Shown here: in pieces, positions 27,801 to 38,600 of the stretch
Layout of the letters: each line of letters begins with the position of its first letter
How positions within the stretch are numbered: position 1 is the stretch's first letter
From: Pelagicoccus sp. SDUM812005
GTDB taxonomy: Bacteria > Verrucomicrobiota > Verrucomicrobiia > Opitutales > Opitutaceae
Direction of reading: 5' to 3'
Assembly: GCF_031127875.1 (NCBI RefSeq)
Contig: NZ_JARXIA010000001.1
Location: 1-64,000 of the forward strand
Length of the DNA: 64,000 nt
Notes under the pieces: model-generated
Seen by the model: the letters and a program-made list of their open reading frames with translations, nothing else
Told to the model about the DNA's origin: nothing
Databases searched by the model: none
Made by a program: the position numbers and the translations under genes

Positions 27801-30324
27801 GCTCGTAACTGCTTTCGACGGGGAAGAGGTTCCTGAGCTTTCCATCTCCTTCACTTCCCCTGCGGATGGAGCTACTTTCGACCCGGGCGAGAGGGTAGAG
27901 ATCGCTGCGGACGCGTCTTCGACCGCAAGCGAGATTGCCTCGGTGCAGTTCTTCCTAAACGACGCGTTGCTAGCGGAAGATACAGAGGCTCCCTTTGAAG
28001 CGAGCATCGCAAGCGTGGAAGCAGGTTTGCACGTTCTCGCCGCGACGGCTTTCGACGAATACGGTTTCGAGTCCGAGCTGGTGACCCGTTCCTTCAGCGC
28101 TGCCATCGAAGCGACAGGCGGTTTGGTGCAGGAGGCGGAAGTTGGCGACCTCGTTGGCGCCGCCGCGATCATCGATGATTCGGCCGCGAGCGGAGGGAAG
28201 GCAGTTAACTTACCGGCAGGCGACTTCTCAGCGGCGTATGCGGCAGAGAACTACGTGGAGCTTCGATTCGCGATCGTCGATGCGGGCGAGTACCACATCC
28301 GCGTGCATTTGAATGCGATCGGCGTGCAGAACGATTCCATGTATGTATCGGTAGATGGAGCGCCAGCAGGCCAATACCTGTTCGACACTGCGAGCGGATC
28401 GGGCTACCTTGAGGATTTGGTGAGCCAGCGCGACGGTCCGGATCCGGTTGTGGTTAACCTGAGCGAAGGGGTGCATGTCATCCGTTTCGGCGCTCGCGAG
28501 ACGCTGTCCTTGGATAAGGTCGAGCTTGTGCACCTAGGCGCGGCGACCCATACGATCTACACGATTGGAGACTCCACCGTGGCGGATTACGCCGCCGGAT
28601 ACTATCCTCAAACCGGTTGGGGACAGGTGCTTGGAGCTTTCTTCGAAGATGAAGTCGAAGTGAAGAACCGCGCCCTTGGCGGCACCAGTTCCAAGAGCTA
28701 CTACGAGAACCATTGGGCTCCCGTGCTCGCGGAATTGAAGGAAGGAGACTTTGTCTTCATCCAGTTCGGGATCAACGACCGAGCGAACGACGAGGCCCGG
28801 AAAACGGATAAGGAAACCTTCAAGGCTTTCCTCACGAGCTTCGTTAACGACAGCAAGGCTGTGGGAGCCAATCCTGTATTGGTTTCTACAGTACGCCGTA
28901 ACGCTTGGAACGGAGAGTGGAATGGCGGCGATCCTGCGATCATGTACGACGCTTACCACGAGCACCCGGTGGCGACTCGTGAACTCGCTGGCGAAATTGG
29001 AGTTCCCCTGATCGATCTCGATCTCGAGTCGAAGGCTTTGATCGAGCCGCTGGGTAGCGCTTACGCTGGCCCCTTCATGTACATGAACTTGGCGGCGGAC
29101 GAATACCCGATCGGCGCCAAGGCGGACAATGTCCACTTCCAGGAAATGGGCGCCATCGAAATGGCTCGTCTCGTTGTGGAGGGGATCGAAGCCCTTTCTG
29201 GCGATGCGCAAGTGAGCGAGCTGATCGAATGGATCAAGCCGTCCTACGAAGTCGCGGTATCGAGCAACGATTCCAGCATGGGCTTGGTGACTCGCACCGC
29301 CGCTTATCCGGAGGGCGCGGCCGTGACGATCAAGGCGTTACCAAATGATGGATACGAGTTCGTGCAATGGGAAGATGCCAGCGGCGAGGTGGTTTCGACC
29401 GAACGAATGTTGAGATTCACCATGGAGGCATCGGCCAGGAGCTATCATGCAGTGTTCGCTCAAGGCGCTCCGGACATTGGCCTCGAATCCGATGCTACTT
29501 ATGCGTTGGTGAACCGGGGAAGCGGCCTTTACTTGCAAGTTACCTCGACCGGCAGCGTCGGCGGATCCCTGTCCCAGGAAGCCAGGAATGAGGACGGGTT
29601 CCAATCGTTCGGAATCACCGATCTCGGTGGTGGCAACTACGCTATCCTTGCCAAGGGGAATGGCGAAGGCGTCGACGCTTATAACAATGGCTCGGTGGGA
29701 ACGTGGACCGAGAACACCGGCAACGTAAACCAGCAATGGGCGATCACTCTTGGCGATGACGGTTACCGTATCCAGACTGCGAACCGCGGCGACTTCGTTC
29801 TCGGCGTCGGTGATGGGTCAGGGGCTGGAGCGGGCATCGTTTGGGCGGCGGATACGCAAAGCGCCTACCAGCGTTGGGACTTCGTGGAAGTGGTCGAGGC
29901 GGATCCGGTTACCGGTATCTTCTCGGGTGCGAGCTATACGATAGCAAACGTCGGAAGCGGCCTGCAGCTGCAAAACGTTTCCGGGCGAGAAATCACCCAA
30001 GGCGTGGCGACGGCGGCGGAAAACCAGAAGTTCACTATCACCAAGCTCGATAGCGGCGCCTATGCGATCACGGCTCACGGCAATTCCGAGAACCTGGACG
30101 CGTACAATGGAAACCAGACCGGGACATGGACCGCTGATTCCTCGAACGCGAATCAGAATTGGTGGGTTTCCGTGGAGGACGGGGCCTACCGCTTCGAATC
30201 GCGGTCTCGGATCGGCAACGTCTTGAGCGTCGATGGCGATAGCGTGGCGGATGGGGCGAACGTCGGTTGGTCGACGGACGTGGCCAGCGACTTCCAGCGC
30301 TGGACGCTTACCCTTGTTGAATAA
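21859..30324 (+). CDS. Giant multidomain rhamnogalacturonan-degrading enzyme (PL11 + 2x CE12)
   Basis: A 2821-residue secreted protein. Order of parts: signal peptide (1-28); PL11 rhamnogalacturonan lyase (about 30-655) with calcium motifs GDLDGDGRYE, YDLDGDG and GDVDGDGRDE; Ig-like (660-750); CBM35-like (755-885); two Ig-like (882-1065); two CBM-like repeats sharing NNAGFNGTG-type motifs (1066-1325); SGNH/CE12 acetylesterase 1 (1345-1585; S1354, D1540, H1543); repeat domain (1580-1653); two Ig-like (1653-1848); CBM-like (1848-1984); Ig-like (1992-2084); CBM-like (2087-2228); CE12 esterase 2 (2228-2450; S2239, D2423, H2426, with GIND where GHND is usual); repeat domain (2463-2535); two ricin-type trefoils (2545-2821). 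It would cleave and deacetylate the pectin backbone RG-I outside the cell. No membrane anchor or sorting signal is seen at its end. Confidence 0.93.
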   Translation: MFRPTRLLRGIAAALAAFSAILLTQIQAQPHQLEFLDRGLVAVKANEAQIYVTWRLLVSDSDEVGFNVYRSANGQPATRLNASPLFATTDYTDSAADLSVSNSYYVRPVKNGVELAASRPFEIAAGAPVQQYLSLPLQIPEGGTTPDGVEYSYSANDLSVGDLDGDGRYEIVVKWYPSNAKDNAQSGHTGNCLLDAYTLEGELLWRIDLGVNIRSGSHYTQFIVYDLDGDGIAELACRTAEGSMDASGAFVGAEEKWFGDRPPMDHSADRRNGSGYILDGPEFLTVFDGRTGLELSSTLYEPQRVPGTYFPTPAETEAIWGDGYGNRIDRFLGTVAYLDGERPSLVMCRGYYTGRNGIPGRTVLAAYDWRDGVLSKRWVFDTYGNPENDSYRGQGAHSVTVGDVDGDGRDEIVYGACAIDDDGTGLYNTGIGHGDALHLSDMDPDRPGLEVWMPHESPSSYGEYGSELHDAATGEVLFGVSGEGSDVGRGAAADIDPRYRGYETWASRGGVHSITGESIPTNGNPSMNFLVWWDEDPLRELLDGTRIDKWNWNLGVREEIFTDTGISSNNSTKATPNLSGDIYGDWREEVIWRSTDSSELRIYSTIIPARNRMTTLMHDRQYRIAISWQNVAYNQPPHPSFFIGEGMATPPKPDYFYASSNEAPLVELVSPGEGSIFEEGDVASLVAEAADVDGSVDAVEFFENASFLGTDLTDPYTALWDASNGGSYLLRAVATDNEGLQSVSLPVTVTVGHTESHDEATAESGWTPLESEHAGYRGDGYFAFSRPWHFIEFSELDGGLVGGEKTLRIRYSAARPGVNPCFLIVNGVRQMIQLPSTGAWTEWRTFEIKVPLDSGPVNTVRLQARGGQAMIDELTVAGVVRNQDPELDLVTPQNGASFAEGSDILIRVQAQDIGGAIASVEFFAGEVSLGSVTEAPYQLAWNGVSEGLYTLKARATDDLGASAESNEAVVLVNNPPSVAISAPSPGAYIPSGEVVTIVADADDGVGNVAAVDFFEGENLLGSDSEAPFSMDWSSEVEGPYSFSAVATDNRGASTRSRSVEVTVNPAGYSVVYQAEDATLAGDSAPESTNAGFNGTGYVNSPTEGGSILFENVDGGSGSMAILRIRYALGAAASRTGRLTVNGASQDIEFPPTGSWTTYTTMDLPFPFDAMESNSVEIESTGEDLANIDEIAVLGLQSEEDRTYHAENADAENVSLESNNAGFNGTGFYNFPSSDGVLEFREIDGGIGGSITMRVRYALGASGVRTGTLTINGVASPIDFPSTGAWTSYQFIELNVSLLAGPQNTIRIASIGNDLGNVDEIVLSGITPNEIPEVTLLTPTDQESDPVRVFAVGDSTVASYGSNYYPQRGWGQELQHFLYDGAFEVVNRARGGRSSRSYIEEGIWDSLKAELAEGDYVLIQFGHNDRDWSKAERYTPPADYKVYLAQYVNEARALGANPILVTPMVMNAWRDGVMRNVFTESGNDYAGAMKEVAAELSVPLVDLNAKSHAFFSVMDYETAGRYYFNKYEAGEYANFPDGINDGTHFQQMGALLMAKFIAEGFRELEDDAIVGELAAALKAQYPISVKANDGSYGIVTLNTELPEGATVTLKALAAEGHSFVSWKDGDNEAVAATNIHTFEMGREGLTFIAYFDNETAVSAPAPGSKIPAGSNSGSGWSVGDEMLFTADATDPDGSVVKVEYFARNSDNKIGEATEAPYAFVWAVQGGVYEVWAEAVDEHGARGRSQSYLVDIDIQNDAPTVELVSPVNRAIVDAGSNVTIEANAADADGEILRVEFYANGSLLGSDEEAPYALDWSVPEAGTHILGVRAVDNFGEASAVDEVKVSAFFAEGGELLQEAEDGILSGNFVIIDDVAASGGKAVEAFGGSGEDWVEFQFNVEVGGFYQIRALVKAIDGNNDSMFVTIDGDTSTTHTWDVARSSNFINDYVKNRRGEDPVIVLLPRGAHVVRFAYREHLELDQVELELVTAFDGEEVPELSISFTSPADGATFDPGERVEIAADASSTASEIASVQFFLNDALLAEDTEAPFEASIASVEAGLHVLAATAFDEYGFESELVTRSFSAAIEATGGLVQEAEVGDLVGAAAIIDDSAASGGKAVNLPAGDFSAAYAAENYVELRFAIVDAGEYHIRVHLNAIGVQNDSMYVSVDGAPAGQYLFDTASGSGYLEDLVSQRDGPDPVVVNLSEGVHVIRFGARETLSLDKVELVHLGAATHTIYTIGDSTVADYAAGYYPQTGWGQVLGAFFEDEVEVKNRALGGTSSKSYYENHWAPVLAELKEGDFVFIQFGINDRANDEARKTDKETFKAFLTSFVNDSKAVGANPVLVSTVRRNAWNGEWNGGDPAIMYDAYHEHPVATRELAGEIGVPLIDLDLESKALIEPLGSAYAGPFMYMNLAADEYPIGAKADNVHFQEMGAIEMARLVVEGIEALSGDAQVSELIEWIKPSYEVAVSSNDSSMGLVTRTAAYPEGAAVTIKALPNDGYEFVQWEDASGEVVSTERMLRFTMEASARSYHAVFAQGAPDIGLESDATYALVNRGSGLYLQVTSTGSVGGSLSQEARNEDGFQSFGITDLGGGNYAILAKGNGEGVDAYNNGSVGTWTENTGNVNQQWAITLGDDGYRIQTANRGDFVLGVGDGSGAGAGIVWAADTQSAYQRWDFVEVVEADPVTGIFSGASYTIANVGSGLQLQNVSGREITQGVATAAENQKFTITKLDSGAYAITAHGNSENLDAYNGNQTGTWTADSSNANQNWWVSVEDGAYRFESRSRIGNVLSVDGDSVADGANVGWSTDVASDFQRWTLTLVE

Positions 30325-30344
30325 TTGCTTGCGAGAATACGACT

Positions 30345-30368
30345 GGACCGCTCCAGGGCGAGCGGTCC
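30345..30368 (+). other. Intercistronic hairpin
   Basis: GGACCGCTC and GAGCGGTCC form a perfect 9-bp stem with loop CAGGGC between the giant enzyme gene and the VPDSG-CTERM gene. No T-run follows, so it is more likely an mRNA-stabilising or processing hairpin, or a partial attenuator, than a full terminator. Confidence 0.6.
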
Positions 30369-30396
30369 CAACCTAAATCAAAGAACGACACATACA

Positions 30397-30981
30397 ATGA
30401 ACCTATCAGTAATGAAACGCGCTCGTATTTTGGCGGGCGCCCTCGCGGCTAGCCTTGCATGCGCCGGAGCGAACGCGATCGATTTCAGCTTCTCTCAAAG
30501 CGGCTTCGCTGGCGGCTCGGTAACGGGCAGCTTTTCGGGCGAAGACGTGGATGGCGACGGCTTCTTGAGTTTTGATCTCTTCGCTCCGGGAGCGGATACG
30601 GTGAGCGCCTTTAGCTTGCTGTTTTCCGGAGGTGGAGGCCTCGGGGCGTTCAGCCTCGGCCTTGCCGATCTGGAAGGCCTCATCTTTAAGATCGACGGGG
30701 ACGACATCCTAGGCAACGACTTCAATCCCGATGGGCTCCCGGAAGGTTTGACGGCTTTCGACGGCGCGACTGGAAACTACTTTTATGCGGGTGACGCGTT
30801 CACCCTTTCGGCCGGAGTTCAGGGCGAAGTCGGAAATTTCTATTCCTATGACTTTCTCGAGTCGACCAGCGATGCGACAGCGGTCGAGACGGTGCCGGAT
30901 TCAGGGAGCTCGGCGGCCTTGCTAGGCGGGGCGATGCTGGGTCTGTTTGCGGTGGGGCGTCGCTTTTCTCGCAACAAATAG
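30397..30981 (+). CDS. VPDSG-CTERM sorted surface protein
   Basis: A 194-residue exported protein: signal peptide (about 1-28, ending GANA), a Gly/Ser/Phe-rich beta domain with calcium-like DVDGDGFLSFD, and a C-terminal tripartite signal (about 166-194): VPDSGSSAALLGG, a hydrophobic stretch, then RRFSRNK. This is the VPDSG-CTERM variant of PEP-CTERM signals, recognised by exosortase-type enzymes in verrucomicrobia. It follows the giant enzyme after 72 bp and precedes the next gene by 3 bp, so it belongs to the same transcription unit or the next. Its function is unknown; a surface role in polysaccharide handling is only inferred from position. Confidence 0.85.
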   Translation: MNLSVMKRARILAGALAASLACAGANAIDFSFSQSGFAGGSVTGSFSGEDVDGDGFLSFDLFAPGADTVSAFSLLFSGGGGLGAFSLGLADLEGLIFKIDGDDILGNDFNPDGLPEGLTAFDGATGNYFYAGDAFTLSAGVQGEVGNFYSYDFLESTSDATAVETVPDSGSSAALLGGAMLGLFAVGRRFSRNK

Positions 30982-30984
30982 CTT

Positions 30985-32196
30985 ATGTCTGTAGTTGGTA
31001 GCAAACTACGTTTTGGGTTGGCGAGCAGTCTCCTCTTGGGGGGCTGCTTGCTTTCGTTTTATGCGGGACGTTGGAGCGCGGAAGGGGGCGAGGCGAGCGA
31101 AACAGCGAGGCTGATGCGGCTGGAGGGCCGCGGGCTCGATTCGGGTTCCCCGCTGTCGGTAGTGCCGGTGCCGGCTCCGGCCGGGAAGGCTTCGGCTGTT
31201 GCGCCGGAGCTTGGGAACATGGAGTCGACGGATCGGAACTTTGCGCGGCGGCTAGCCTTGCTCAAGGGAGAGCTCGGGCGGCTGGCGGAGAGGGATCCGG
31301 CGAGAGCTTTGGCTTTGGCGGACGGGGAGCGTTTCGAGGTGGATCGACGGGAGTTGCGTTTGGCGGCGCTGCAAGGGTGGGCCAAGTCCGATCCGGCTGC
31401 GGCGCTGGCGGCGGCCTTGGAATGGGACGAGGCGGAGGCGGCGGTGAAGGCGGTTTTGAGCGGAGCTGCGGTCGATCCGCAGGCGGCGACGGAGCTCTAT
31501 GCTCGCTTGCGGGCAGAGGGAGCGCTTTCGAAGCCGGAGCTGCAGAGGACGCAGCTCGCTTTGGTGGTGGCCTTGGCGGACGAGGGGAATTTCGAGCAGG
31601 CCCTTGCCATGGCCCGGAGCGAGGGCGAGGCGCGGCGGCGTCAGGAATTGTTGACGGCTGGGTTTTCCCGTTGGAGTCGCTTCGAGCCGGAGTTTGCGGT
31701 GGTCGCGGCCATGGACATCGAGGACCGGACGGAACGGCAGGAGGCCTACTCGGTGGTGACGGCGACTTGGAGCGAGGTCGATCCGGCGGGGCTGGCGCAG
31801 TTTGCGGAGAAACTGCCGCAGGGGGAGCCGCGTGCGTTGGCGATGAGCCGCGCCTTGCAGCAATGGGTCGGACGCTCGCCGCAGGAGGCTGCCCAGTGGC
31901 TGGAGAGCCGCGGGCCGGCCCAGGAGCTGGACGTTGGGGTGTTGGCTTTGGCGACGCATCCGTACCTTGCGGAGCGGAGCCCGCAGGTCGCGGTGAGTTG
32001 GGCGGAATCGCTTTGGGACGAAAATTTGCGGGCGGATACGGTGGCTTTGGTGGTGAAGCAATGGGCGGCGACCGACCGGAAGGCGGCGATTCGCTACGTG
32101 CGGGAGCATGCGGGCCTTGGCTTGCCGGAGCGGCAGGAGTTGCTCGCTCTCTTTGGCGAGTCCAAGGAATTTGGCATCGACGGGCCTTTGCCGTGA
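30985..32196 (+). CDS. Membrane-anchored helical-repeat protein, function unknown
   Basis: A 403-residue protein with an N-terminal membrane or signal segment (about 9-28, SSLLLGGCLLSFYAG; the Cys may be a lipidation site) and a long all-helical domain of about 30-residue repeats with the recurring pattern W-x3-DPxxA (GWAKSDPAAALAAAL, TWSEVDPAGLAQF, QWVGRSPQEAAQWL, QWAATDRKAAIRYV). Such repeats occur in many uncharacterised verrucomicrobial proteins and resemble TPR/HEAT-like scaffolds. It starts 3 bp after the VPDSG-CTERM gene, so the two are translated from one message. No catalytic motif is seen. Confidence 0.7.
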   Translation: MSVVGSKLRFGLASSLLLGGCLLSFYAGRWSAEGGEASETARLMRLEGRGLDSGSPLSVVPVPAPAGKASAVAPELGNMESTDRNFARRLALLKGELGRLAERDPARALALADGERFEVDRRELRLAALQGWAKSDPAAALAAALEWDEAEAAVKAVLSGAAVDPQAATELYARLRAEGALSKPELQRTQLALVVALADEGNFEQALAMARSEGEARRRQELLTAGFSRWSRFEPEFAVVAAMDIEDRTERQEAYSVVTATWSEVDPAGLAQFAEKLPQGEPRALAMSRALQQWVGRSPQEAAQWLESRGPAQELDVGVLALATHPYLAERSPQVAVSWAESLWDENLRADTVALVVKQWAATDRKAAIRYVREHAGLGLPERQELLALFGESKEFGIDGPLP

Positions 32197-32291
32197 GTGG
32201 GAAGGGCGGAATTCGTTCGCTCTTGGCCGTAATAGGCAAACTCCCGACTTGAAAGCCCCTCGGGGAGCGCTCAACTTCATCCGCTTTTCGA

Positions 32292-34088
<1,797 letters not shown>

Positions 34089-34229
34089 CTTCCAGCGTCC
34101 GCTCGGAGATCGATCTTGCCACAGGGGCGCGGCTGAAGCTCCGCGCGACCGACGGATTTTTCGGGGGATTTTTCGCTCGCGGGATCGAAGTCGGCTGGCC
34201 AGTGTCTGGCTTTCCTCAAGCGAAGCCCT

Positions 34230-35561
34230 ATGTTCTCCTTGTTCAAATCTGAATCCACCAAGTTGCGGGAAACCGCCAAGAATTGGCTCTACCACGCGGG
34301 TAAGGTCTACCATTTCCGCAAGGACCGGCTCAGCGAAACCGACGTATCCAAGCTCCTGCAACTGAGCGAAGAGGTGAAGGCGGGCATGAAGGACAAGTCG
34401 GAATCGGCGGACAGCCGGCTGCGTTCCTCGATCGAGTCCTTGAAGGAGCACATGGAGCATGTGGGCGGGAACTACTACCCGCGCGGTTCGATGGCAGAGA
34501 ACGTGGAGTTCTTCTTTGCGGCCCTCATCATCTACGTCGGCTTTACCACCTTTTTCATTAAGCCCTTCAAGATCCCGACCAATTCCATGTGGCCTAGCTA
34601 CTATGGGATGACGGGCGAGGTTTACGCGGACGAGGCGGAGAAGCCCAACGCGATCGAGAAGGCGTTCCGCTTCGTGGCCTTCGGCGCCAAGCACTACGAC
34701 GTGAAGGCTCCGGCCAGCGGCGAGCTGATGATCCCGATGGTCAAGACGGGCAGCGGCTCCTACCGGATTTTCGAGCGCCCGGCCAACGTGAAGCGGTATT
34801 TCGTGATCAATGCTCCGGGCATGGAGCGGGTGCTCTATGTCGGAGACCAGAGCGTTTCCTTCAAGTATCCATCGGATTTCAACATCGATCGCCAGGTGCT
34901 GATGCCGCTGCAGGAGGAAGGTGAGGAGTCTCCCTACGATCGGCTGCTGGCGCGGGGCGGGCTGAGCCAAAGAGCGTTCGCGAAAACGGTGAACGAAGTG
35001 GTCTACGACCCGCGTAGCGGGAGAAACATGAACGTCACCGTTTATCTCCTGCCTACCGGTCGTCAGGTCGAGAAGGGGGAGAGCCTGCTTTCGTTCGATC
35101 TCATGACGGGCGACCAGCTTTTCGTGGATCGCATGTCCTACCATTTCGTGTCGCCAAAAGTTGGAGACGGATTCGTTTTCAAGACCGACTCGATCCCGAC
35201 GGTTGCGGAAGACAAGTTCTACATCAAGCGCTTGGTCGGCACTCCAGGGGATACGGTTAAGATCGATGGCACGACGCTTTACGTGAACGGAAAGCCAGCC
35301 ACCGGTTCGGTGGCCTTCGAGAAGAATTCCAAGCTGGAAGACAACTACGGCGGCTACACGGACATGAAGGGGAAGGGGCCTTTGGCGGTCGACCTTTCGA
35401 CGGAGCAAACCGTACCGGAGGGGCACTTCTTCGCGATCGGCGACAATAGCCACAATAGCTCGGACGGACGCGTTTGGGGCTACGTGCCGCCGGAAGCGGT
35501 GGTGGGGCGCCCGGTTATGATCTACTATCCGTTCACGAAGCGCTTTGGCTTGGCCAAGTAG
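34230..35561 (+). CDS. lepB: Signal peptidase I with large insertion
   Basis: A 443-residue membrane serine protease that removes signal peptides of Sec/Tat exports. A 90-residue charged cytosolic region precedes the membrane segment (about 92-112, FFFAALIIYVGFTTFF). The catalytic Ser is S119 in IPTNSMWPS, the general base K333 in YIKRLVG, followed by GDNSHNSSDGR. S and K are 214 residues apart, against about 55 in E. coli, so roughly 150 extra residues are inserted in the periplasmic part. Such large signal peptidases are found in Bacteroidetes and PVC bacteria. It is downstream of lepA. Confidence 0.93.
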   Translation: MFSLFKSESTKLRETAKNWLYHAGKVYHFRKDRLSETDVSKLLQLSEEVKAGMKDKSESADSRLRSSIESLKEHMEHVGGNYYPRGSMAENVEFFFAALIIYVGFTTFFIKPFKIPTNSMWPSYYGMTGEVYADEAEKPNAIEKAFRFVAFGAKHYDVKAPASGELMIPMVKTGSGSYRIFERPANVKRYFVINAPGMERVLYVGDQSVSFKYPSDFNIDRQVLMPLQEEGEESPYDRLLARGGLSQRAFAKTVNEVVYDPRSGRNMNVTVYLLPTGRQVEKGESLLSFDLMTGDQLFVDRMSYHFVSPKVGDGFVFKTDSIPTVAEDKFYIKRLVGTPGDTVKIDGTTLYVNGKPATGSVAFEKNSKLEDNYGGYTDMKGKGPLAVDLSTEQTVPEGHFFAIGDNSHNSSDGRVWGYVPPEAVVGRPVMIYYPFTKRFGLAK

Positions 35562-35621
35562 CTGGGCGGGACGAGTTGGATTTCGGAGTTCGGCGAGGTC
35601 GCGAAAGCGCGCCGCAGCTCT

Positions 35622-38600
35622 CTAGTTCTTGGCGAAGGGGGAATCTCCCGAGAGGCGATTAGCGTGGCGTCGGTCCGCGTCGCCATTAGGCGAGCGAGGA
35701 AGCTCTAGGGTTACGGTGGCGCCTTTGCCGAGGCCCTCGCTGCTGATTTGGAGGTTTCCGCCGAGGTTGCGGGCTGCGATCGCGCAGCTGTGCATGCCGA
35801 ATCCGTGGCCGTCGGCCTTGGTGGTGAAGCCGTGGGTGAAGATCTTGCGCTCGTTCTCTTGGGCGATGCCGATTCCGTTATCCGAAATTTGGATACGCAC
35901 GCAATCGTTCTCCGGATCGGTATGGGCGGAGATGGTGATCAGGCCCAGCGGTTTTTCGGATTCGATGATCGCCTCCTTGGCGTTTTTGACGAAGTTGGTA
36001 ATCATCTGCAGGAGGCTGTGCTTGTCGGAGACGATCTCGAGGTCCGGCTCGAAGTCGCGCACGATTTCGAAGAAGCTGTGTTCCAGGTCGCCGGTGATCA
36101 TTTCCAAGGCGTCGTTGACGAGGGATTCGACCTTGATGGGTTGGCAGACGTCCACGGTCTTGGCGTGGGTCTGCTGGGTTGCGATGATCTTCTTAACGTG
36201 CTCGATGTTTTCCTGCATGCAATCGACCTCGAGCAGGTAGCGCGAATGGTCGTCGCCGAGCACGGAGGAGAGCTGCATGAGGTATTCGGGGATGGCCTTG
36301 CCTTTGGGATCGTTGGTAAGGAAGTGGGCGAGGTCATGCTGGTGGTCGTTTATCATTTTGGATACGCGTACCAGCTTGTTGATTCGTTGTTGGGAGAGCC
36401 TTTCGGAGACCGCTAGCAAGGAGACGTTGATGCTGTTGAGTACGTTGCCTACGTTGTGCAGCACGTTGGTGGCGACTTCCGCCATGCCCGCTTTGCGGGA
36501 GGCGCCCATGAGCAATCCCTGGGCGCTGCGAAGTTCGTCGAGGGTCTTGGAAAGTTCGTTGGCGTTGCGCTGCAGCTCGCTGTTTTTGTTCTCTATTTCG
36601 CGGGTGCGCTCGTTGACCATGCGCTCGAGCTTGAGGTTGGTTTTCTTGAGGTTTTTGGCGAAGAGGCTGTATCCAAAAAGCAGTAGCGCTACGAATGCGC
36701 AGGCGTAGAGAAGGTAGGCGATGGGGGTTTCAAAAAAGGTGGGGGCGATGTGGAGCGGGATGGCGATCTCCTCGGGCTCTGCGGATGCGTGGGGTCGGGA
36801 GCGGATTCTCAAGGTGTAGGAACCGGCGTCGAGCTTGGTGAAGCTGACCTCGTTGGAGGAGCTCCACTTTGACCAGTCTTTGGACATGCCTTCGAGCAGG
36901 TACTGGTACTGGGGAGCTTTGATGGTGGAGGAGCGAGTGGCTCCGACTCGGATAGAGAGGTTGCGCTGGCCGCTCGGGAACTCGAGCGATTCGGGCAGTT
37001 TTCCTATTCCGGAATTGAGATAGTAGATGGCGGATCCTTCGAGGTCCGAAATTTCGAAAAGGGAGAGGTTGGGTTCGGTCTTCGGGCTGGGAGGGGAGAG
37101 CTTGGCGCCTTCTATATGAAAGAGCTCGGTCGCGCTTAGGAGAAGGGTGTCTCCGTTTGAGAGAAACTTGAATTGGTTGAAGAATTGATCGCCCAGCTGG
37201 CTGAGCGAGTGGGAGTCTTTCAGGTAGGCGCCGTCGCCTTGCTTCCAGAGTATGTAGTTTGATTTTTCATACGACGCCCAAATGTTGCCGTGGGGGTCGG
37301 TGGCGACGCGGTGGAAGATGCCGCTGGCGGGCAGGTGCTGCTCGAGGATGTCGGTGGCGACGAAACGCTGCGAGTTGGGCTCGAAGCGGTAGATGCCTTT
37401 GCTGGAGGTGAAAAGGACCTCGCCTTCGTGCTCCCACACTGCGATCCAGGCGAGCGGTAGACCGTGGTCTCGGTTGAAAAGCTGATAGTCGATCGTTCCG
37501 TTCGCGACTTGGGCGCGAGCGATTTGGCCGATCCCGATTTCGAGCCAGAAGACGTCGTGATAGGCTCGAGCGACCTTGTTGATGTGGCCCGCTTGATGCG
37601 AGGTTTGGCTGAGGACTTCGATGGAGTCGGCTCTCGCTTGCAGGACGAGTAGGGAGTCGGGGGTCGCCGCGAAGAGCTTGTTCGCGTCTCCTTCAAAGGG
37701 GGTCATGCGTTCGATGCGGCCGGTTTTTCCGAGCTCCGTGGTTTGCCCTTGGGTATGGAAGTAGGTGGAGGCTTCGCCTTGCAGGTAGATGCCGTCCTGA
37801 ATCGCGGAAGCGGCGTCGATCGAGCGATTGAAACCGGGAAGCGCATCCGCGAAGCCCTGCAGGCTGCCATCCTCGCAGAAGTCGGGTTTGAGGAGCCGTC
37901 CCTTGGTGCGGAGGTAGACTTGGCCATCTACCTCGTGGGCGATCGGGTATTCGATGCCCTTGGTGAGGCGTTCGTCGATTTGGGAAACCGGGCTGTTGGC
38001 GATGACCTTGCCGACGGTGGAGTTGAACTGGACCCAGAGGGTTCCGCTTGGGTCGCGGTGGAGGGCGTTGGCGCCTCCCCAGCGGTAGTCGAAGCTTCGA
38101 TCCAAGGTGGAGAGCACCTGTCCGGCGTTGTCGAGAAAGTAGATGCCTTGGTGGGCGACGCTGATGGCGAGCTTTTCGGGGGTGACGAATTCCAGGTCGC
38201 GAATGGCCCCGTCGGGGCGGAAGGGGAAGGGGGCGAAGGCCTCGAGAGGAGCTCCGGCTGGAACCTGGTAGAGTTCGTTGCTTTCGGTGGCGAAGTAGAC
38301 TTCGCCAGCCTCGCTGACCTCGATATTCAGGATGACGCGCTTGTCGATAAAGCCTTGGAAGGCGGGGAGGACGGCACGCTCGTTTCCGTCGAACTGCACG
38401 ATGCCGTCTCGCGTCGTGGCCACGAGCAATTTTCCTTGGTAGATGGCTGAACCTTTGACCCAAGCCTCGAAGGCAGTGGCTCCCAGCTCGAGGGTGTCAA
38501 GGTCGAGATGGGCGACGCTGCGTTCGCCAATGAAGTAGAGCTTGTTCCCAAGGCGGTGGATCTTGGAGTAGAACTCGCCTGATCGCTTGGTCAAGGGGCT

